A stretch of 7,720 nucleotides of DNA from Verrucomicrobia bacterium UBA673 (GTDB lineage Bacteria > Verrucomicrobiota > Verrucomicrobiia > Limisphaerales > UBA1096). Shown here in pieces: positions 5,201-7,720 of this stretch. The stretch spans positions 15,204 through 22,923 of the forward strand of contig DBNL01000010.1 in assembly GCA_002299785.1 (NCBI GenBank), written 5' to 3'. The notes beneath the pieces were generated by a model. It saw only the letters and a program-made list of their open reading frames with translations. It ran no database searches and was not told the origin of the DNA. Each line of letters begins with the position of its first letter. Positions within the stretch are counted from its first letter, which is position 1. A program made the translations under genes and the position numbers.

Positions 5201-6514
5201 ATGAGCCATTCTCTTCTAGTGGTTGCTGGACTCGCATTGGCCACCTCGCTTGGCCAGGCGAGGGATTACCACATTCAGACTTGGACCAAACACCAAGCCA
5301 CTCCGCACTTTTGGGCCGAGGGCGGTGCCGCCGGGGATTTTAACCGCGATGGCCACGCCGATCTCGTCGTTGGCCCTTTTATATACGCCGGACCGGATTT
5401 CAAGCAGCGCCACGAAATTTATGACGCCACCGAGTCGTTCAAGCTTAAGGACGCCGATGGCAAGGAAAACACCGTTCCCGGTTTCGCAGGTGCGTTGAGT
5501 GGGCGCAACGCCTACTCAAAGAATTTTTTGTGCTTCGTTTACGACTTTAACGGTGATGAGTGGGAAGACGTCTTGGTGCTGGGCTTTCCCGGGGCGGAGT
5601 CGCCGTGGTACGAAAATCCAAAAGGTAAACCAGGGCACTGGAAGAAGCACATCGCTCTCGCCATCACTGACAACGAGTCGCCGCACTTCACTGACATCAC
5701 CGGCGACGGTAAGCCGGAGATTGTCTGCAACTCGGAAGGCCATTTCATTTATGCCGAGCCGGATTGGGATCACCCGAATGAGCCTTGGACGGTTCACCGT
5801 GTTACTCCCAAGGGTAGTTGGCAGAGGTTCACGCACGGCATGGGCGTGGGGGATGTGAACGGTGACGGTCGCCGCGACATTATGGAGAAAAACGGATGGT
5901 GGGAGCAACCGGCGTCGCTTGAAGGTGATCCCGAATGGGCGTTCCACGCGTTCCTTTTTTCTCCCGGCGGCGGCGCGCAGATGTATGCCTACGACGTGGA
6001 CGGTGACGCCGACAACGACGTAATTACCTCGCTCGCTGCGCATGGCTATGGTCTGTGCTGGTACGAAAATCAACCGAAAGGCGGCGGTATCACATTCGTC
6101 GCGCACACGTTTATGAATGCCAGGCCGGAGGAGAACCTGTACGGTGTCAAGTTCAGCCAACTGCACGCGATCGACCTTGTGGACATAAACCGGGACGGCT
6201 TGCTCGACATCGTGACTGGCAAGCGTTTTTGGGCGCATGGCCCGCGCGGTGACGCCGAGCCTAACGCAGCGGCAGTACTGTACTGGTTCGAACTGCGCCG
6301 CACGAAAAAGAACGGAGTCGACTGGGTGCCTCACTTGATTGATGACGACTCCGGCATCGGCACTCAAGTGATGGCTACCGACATGAACGCCGATGGCTGG
6401 CCGGACATTGTCGTCGGCAACAAAAAGGGGGCATTTGCACACATCCAGTCGCCAAAAAAAGTGAGTCGCAAAGAGTGGCTGCAGGCCCAGCCAAAGCCAC
6501 ATAAAGCCGATTGA
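5201..6514 (+). CDS. Exported FG-GAP/VCBS repeat protein, predicted seven-bladed beta-propeller
   Basis: This is a 437-residue protein with a cleavable signal peptide: a hydrophobic stretch LLVVAGLALATSLG with a likely cut after GQA (residue 20). The n-region is MSHS, without the usual Lys or Arg. Seven Asp-rich loops of the FG-GAP/VCBS type follow: DFNRDGHADLVVG (46), DFNGDEWEDVLVLG (115), DITGDGKPEIV (165), DVNGDGRRDIM (208), DVDGDADNDVI (255), DINRDGLLDIVTG (308) and DMNADGWPDIVVG (374). Such loops bind calcium in integrin-type propellers. Their number and 43-69 residue spacing suggest seven blades. The C-terminus is a short Lys/Pro/Gln-rich tail with no anchor, so secretion to the periplasm or outside is expected. 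No catalytic motif is visible; ligand and function are unknown. It diverges from purB and is followed after 34 bases by a lipoprotein gene. Confidence 0.82.
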   Translation: MSHSLLVVAGLALATSLGQARDYHIQTWTKHQATPHFWAEGGAAGDFNRDGHADLVVGPFIYAGPDFKQRHEIYDATESFKLKDADGKENTVPGFAGALSGRNAYSKNFLCFVYDFNGDEWEDVLVLGFPGAESPWYENPKGKPGHWKKHIALAITDNESPHFTDITGDGKPEIVCNSEGHFIYAEPDWDHPNEPWTVHRVTPKGSWQRFTHGMGVGDVNGDGRRDIMEKNGWWEQPASLEGDPEWAFHAFLFSPGGGAQMYAYDVDGDADNDVITSLAAHGYGLCWYENQPKGGGITFVAHTFMNARPEENLYGVKFSQLHAIDLVDINRDGLLDIVTGKRFWAHGPRGDAEPNAAAVLYWFELRRTKKNGVDWVPHLIDDDSGIGTQVMATDMNADGWPDIVVGNKKGAFAHIQSPKKVSRKEWLQAQPKPHKAD

Positions 6515-6548
6515 CAATCAACGCTCTGAAGACAAACTTTCCGCTGTT

Positions 6549-6908
6549 ATGAAAACAACTAGGATAACCTCACTGACACTGTTGATTGGCCTGTGTTCCT
6601 GCGGGGGGTCGAGTGGAACACCCAAGGATGAATCGCCCGAGAAAGAGGAATCATCCTCAATCGGTAGTCCATTGACTGCGCCACTGGATTACGTCGGCGC
6701 AGTGGGTAAGGCCAAGAAATCCTCTGATAAAAGGCTCAACTTGGCCAATATGCAGAATGTTATCAAGCAGTTCAAAGCAGTCGAAGGCCGATATCCTAAG
6801 GCTCTTAACGAATTGGTGACCGAAGGCTACTTTCCAAGGCCGCCGAGCCCACCTCGTGGTATGCGATATGTTTACAATCCGAAAACTGGTCAGGTAGGTG
6901 TCCGTTAG
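6549..6908 (+). CDS. Small lipoprotein with pseudopilin-like C-terminal domain
   Basis: This is a 119-residue protein with a lipoprotein signal: MKTTR, a hydrophobic core (ITSLTLLIG), then the lipobox LCSC with C18 as the lipidated residue. A Ser/Glu/Lys/Pro linker (19-46) follows. The C-terminal half starts DYVGAVGKAKKSSDK, continues with a helix LANMQNVIKQFKAVEG and RYPKALNELVTEGYFP, then a Pro-rich turn and two short strands, MRYVYNPKTGQVGV. The order of long helix, 'E-G-R-Y-P' and short strands resembles the globular part of type II secretion major pseudopilins. The N-terminal prepilin motif is missing and is replaced by a lipid anchor. The exact family is not known to me. A TTGACA (6511-6516) overlaps the stop of the preceding gene, but no convincing -10 follows. 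There is no Shine-Dalgarno sequence. Confidence 0.75.
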   Translation: MKTTRITSLTLLIGLCSCGGSSGTPKDESPEKEESSSIGSPLTAPLDYVGAVGKAKKSSDKRLNLANMQNVIKQFKAVEGRYPKALNELVTEGYFPRPPSPPRGMRYVYNPKTGQVGVR

Positions 6909-7007
6909 TCACAAACCCATGGCCAAACGGAGGCGATCTCGTTGACATCTGGTTATTGTAGGGTCATTCTCCTGTGACAACGCGACCATAGTCGCTTTGT
7001 TTTTTTC
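6909..7007 (+). promoter_or_regulatory. Intergenic region and candidate promoter of acnA
   Basis: These 99 bases separate the lipoprotein gene from acnA. A perfect -35 hexamer TTGACA (6942-6947) is followed after 17 bases by a poor -10, CATTCT (6965-6970, 3 of 6 matches). A small inverted repeat GTCA-N8-TGAC (6963-6966 and 6975-6978) overlaps that -10 position and could be an operator, but it is short. A start from here would give a leader of about 30 bases made almost entirely of the hairpin described at 6982-7006. Confidence 0.3.
6982..7006 (+). terminator. Hairpin plus T tract directly before the acnA start
   Basis: GCGAC (6982-6986), a 4-base loop CATA and GTCGC (6991-6995) form a GC-rich 5-bp stem, followed at once by TTTGTTTTTTT (6996-7006). 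This has the form of an intrinsic terminator, with a short stem. It would end transcripts of the FG-GAP and lipoprotein genes. The run of T stops one base short of the acnA ATG, which is unusual. Confidence 0.45.
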
Positions 7008-7720
7008 ATGAGTCATAATGCGTTTAATTCATTGCGGTCGTTTGATCTTGGCGACGGTAAGCAGGGGAAAATCTACTCGCTGCCGGCGCTGGCTGAGGCC
7101 GGCTTGGGGGATGTCTCCCGCCTGCCGGTTTGTATCCGTCTTATTTTAGAGTCGGTGCTGCGTAATTGCGACGGCCAAAAGGTGACGGAGGAGAATATTC
7201 GCCAACTCGCGGGGTGGCAGGCTAATGCGCAGCGCACGGAGGAGATTCCGTTCACCGTTGCCCGGATTGTGCTTCAGGATTTTACCGGCGTGCCGTTGCT
7301 GGTGGACTTGGCTGCGATGCGCTCGGCGGCGGCCCGCTTGGGTAAGGATCCGAAGATTATTGAACCTTTGGTGCCTGTGGATCTGGTGGTTGACCACTCG
7401 GTGCAGGTGGACTTCGCCGGCTCGAATGATGCGATGGACAAAAACCTCGACTTGGAGTTCACGCGCAACCGGGAGCGTTACCAGTTTCTCAAGTGGGGTA
7501 TGCAGGCGTTTAACACGTTCAAGGTCGTACCGCCGGGCATTGGCATCGTGCATCAGGTGAATCTCGAGTATCTCGCGCGCGGCGTGTTGAGTAACGCTGA
7601 TGGTGTCTATTACCCGGATACGCTCGTTGGTACCGACTCGCATACGACAATGATAAACGGCCTCGGTATCGTCGGCTGGGGCGTGGGCGGCATCGAGGCC
7701 GAAGCCGGGATGCTTGGGCA
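7008..7720 (+). CDS. acnA: Aconitate hydratase A, N-terminal part (partial, open at right edge)
   Basis: Aconitase isomerises citrate to isocitrate in the TCA cycle, using a 4Fe-4S cluster. The first 237 codons are present and run off the window; the family is about 890-900 residues. The visible part matches the AcnA/IRP1 type closely: KIYSLPAL (21-28), LGDVSRLP (33-40), VLQDFTGVPLLVDLAAMR (88-105), SPVD-like PVDLVVDHSV (123-132), ERYQFLKWGMQAF (156-168), VVPPGIGIVHQVNLEYL (173-189) and GTDSHTTMINGLGIVGWGVGG (208-228, active-site region). The cluster-binding cysteines lie further downstream. The ATG at 7008 is the first possible start after an in-frame stop at 6975 and gives the expected N-terminus. 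It has no Shine-Dalgarno sequence; the bases in front are the T tract of a terminator-like hairpin. Confidence 0.95.
   Translation, partial: MSHNAFNSLRSFDLGDGKQGKIYSLPALAEAGLGDVSRLPVCIRLILESVLRNCDGQKVTEENIRQLAGWQANAQRTEEIPFTVARIVLQDFTGVPLLVDLAAMRSAAARLGKDPKIIEPLVPVDLVVDHSVQVDFAGSNDAMDKNLDLEFTRNRERYQFLKWGMQAFNTFKVVPPGIGIVHQVNLEYLARGVLSNADGVYYPDTLVGTDSHTTMINGLGIVGWGVGGIEAEAGMLG

Noticed and set aside
5108..5209. Upstream extension of purB to an ATG at 5209
   Set aside because: The 34 added residues are Arg/Pro-rich, do not look like the family, and would overlap the start of the divergent exported protein. The ATG at 5107 gives the normal PurB N-terminus.
5516..6517. 333-codon open frame on the minus strand, antisense to the FG-GAP protein gene
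   Set aside because: The plus-strand frame has a signal peptide and seven clear repeats. The antisense product has no recognisable domain and is rich in Val, Arg and His, as expected from reversing GAC/GGC-rich codons.
7146..7643. 165-codon open frame on the minus strand within acnA
   Set aside because: The plus strand encodes unmistakable aconitase sequence; the reverse frame is Arg/His-rich with no domain.
1..7720. tRNA or rRNA genes, CRISPR arrays, insertion sequences, attachment sites, defence or toxin-antitoxin systems
   Set aside because: Nothing on either strand resembles these. The window is filled by recognisable housekeeping, metabolic and envelope genes.

Overview
This window is bacterial chromosomal DNA, moderately GC-rich and almost entirely coding, with no gene-free stretch longer than about 100 bases. 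The gene content points to a member of the Verrucomicrobiota or the wider PVC group. The reasons are a secreted FG-GAP/VCBS-repeat protein, a small lipoprotein with a pseudopilin-like C-terminal half, a ROK sugar kinase whose zinc motif is degenerate, and Shine-Dalgarno sequences missing from nearly every start. This assignment is inference from gene style, not from a marker gene. I found no RNA gene, CRISPR array, insertion sequence, integrase, phage gene or defence system.

Left block, plus strand (1-2012). The 3' end of dnaX (DNA polymerase III gamma/tau) is followed by ybaB/ebfC (nucleoid-associated protein) and recR (recombination mediator). This is the widespread dnaX-ybaB-recR replication and repair cluster. 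A HAD-superfamily phosphatase of the YihX type follows recR after three bases and is probably co-transcribed.

Middle block, minus strand (2009-5107). Read in the direction of transcription it runs purB (adenylosuccinate lyase), a 35-codon open frame (3683-3790) that is easy to miss, an SDR-family dehydrogenase, and a ROK-family sugar kinase. The four are packed with a 3-base gap, an 11-base overlap and a 4-base ATGA overlap, so they look like one translationally coupled unit. The kinase meets the HAD gene tail to tail, with their stop codons sharing the four bases TTAA.

Right block, plus strand (5201-7720). Divergent from purB is an exported protein with seven calcium-loop repeats, which suggests a seven-bladed beta-propeller. 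It is followed by a 119-residue lipoprotein and by the first 237 codons of acnA (aconitase A), which runs off the right edge. A hairpin followed by a T tract sits immediately before the acnA start codon.

Functionally the window mixes housekeeping (replication, repair, purine synthesis, TCA cycle) with carbohydrate-type accessory enzymes (SDR, ROK, HAD) and envelope or exported proteins. The least described item is the small open frame between purB and the SDR gene. The rest is mostly recognisable families with some sequence oddities.
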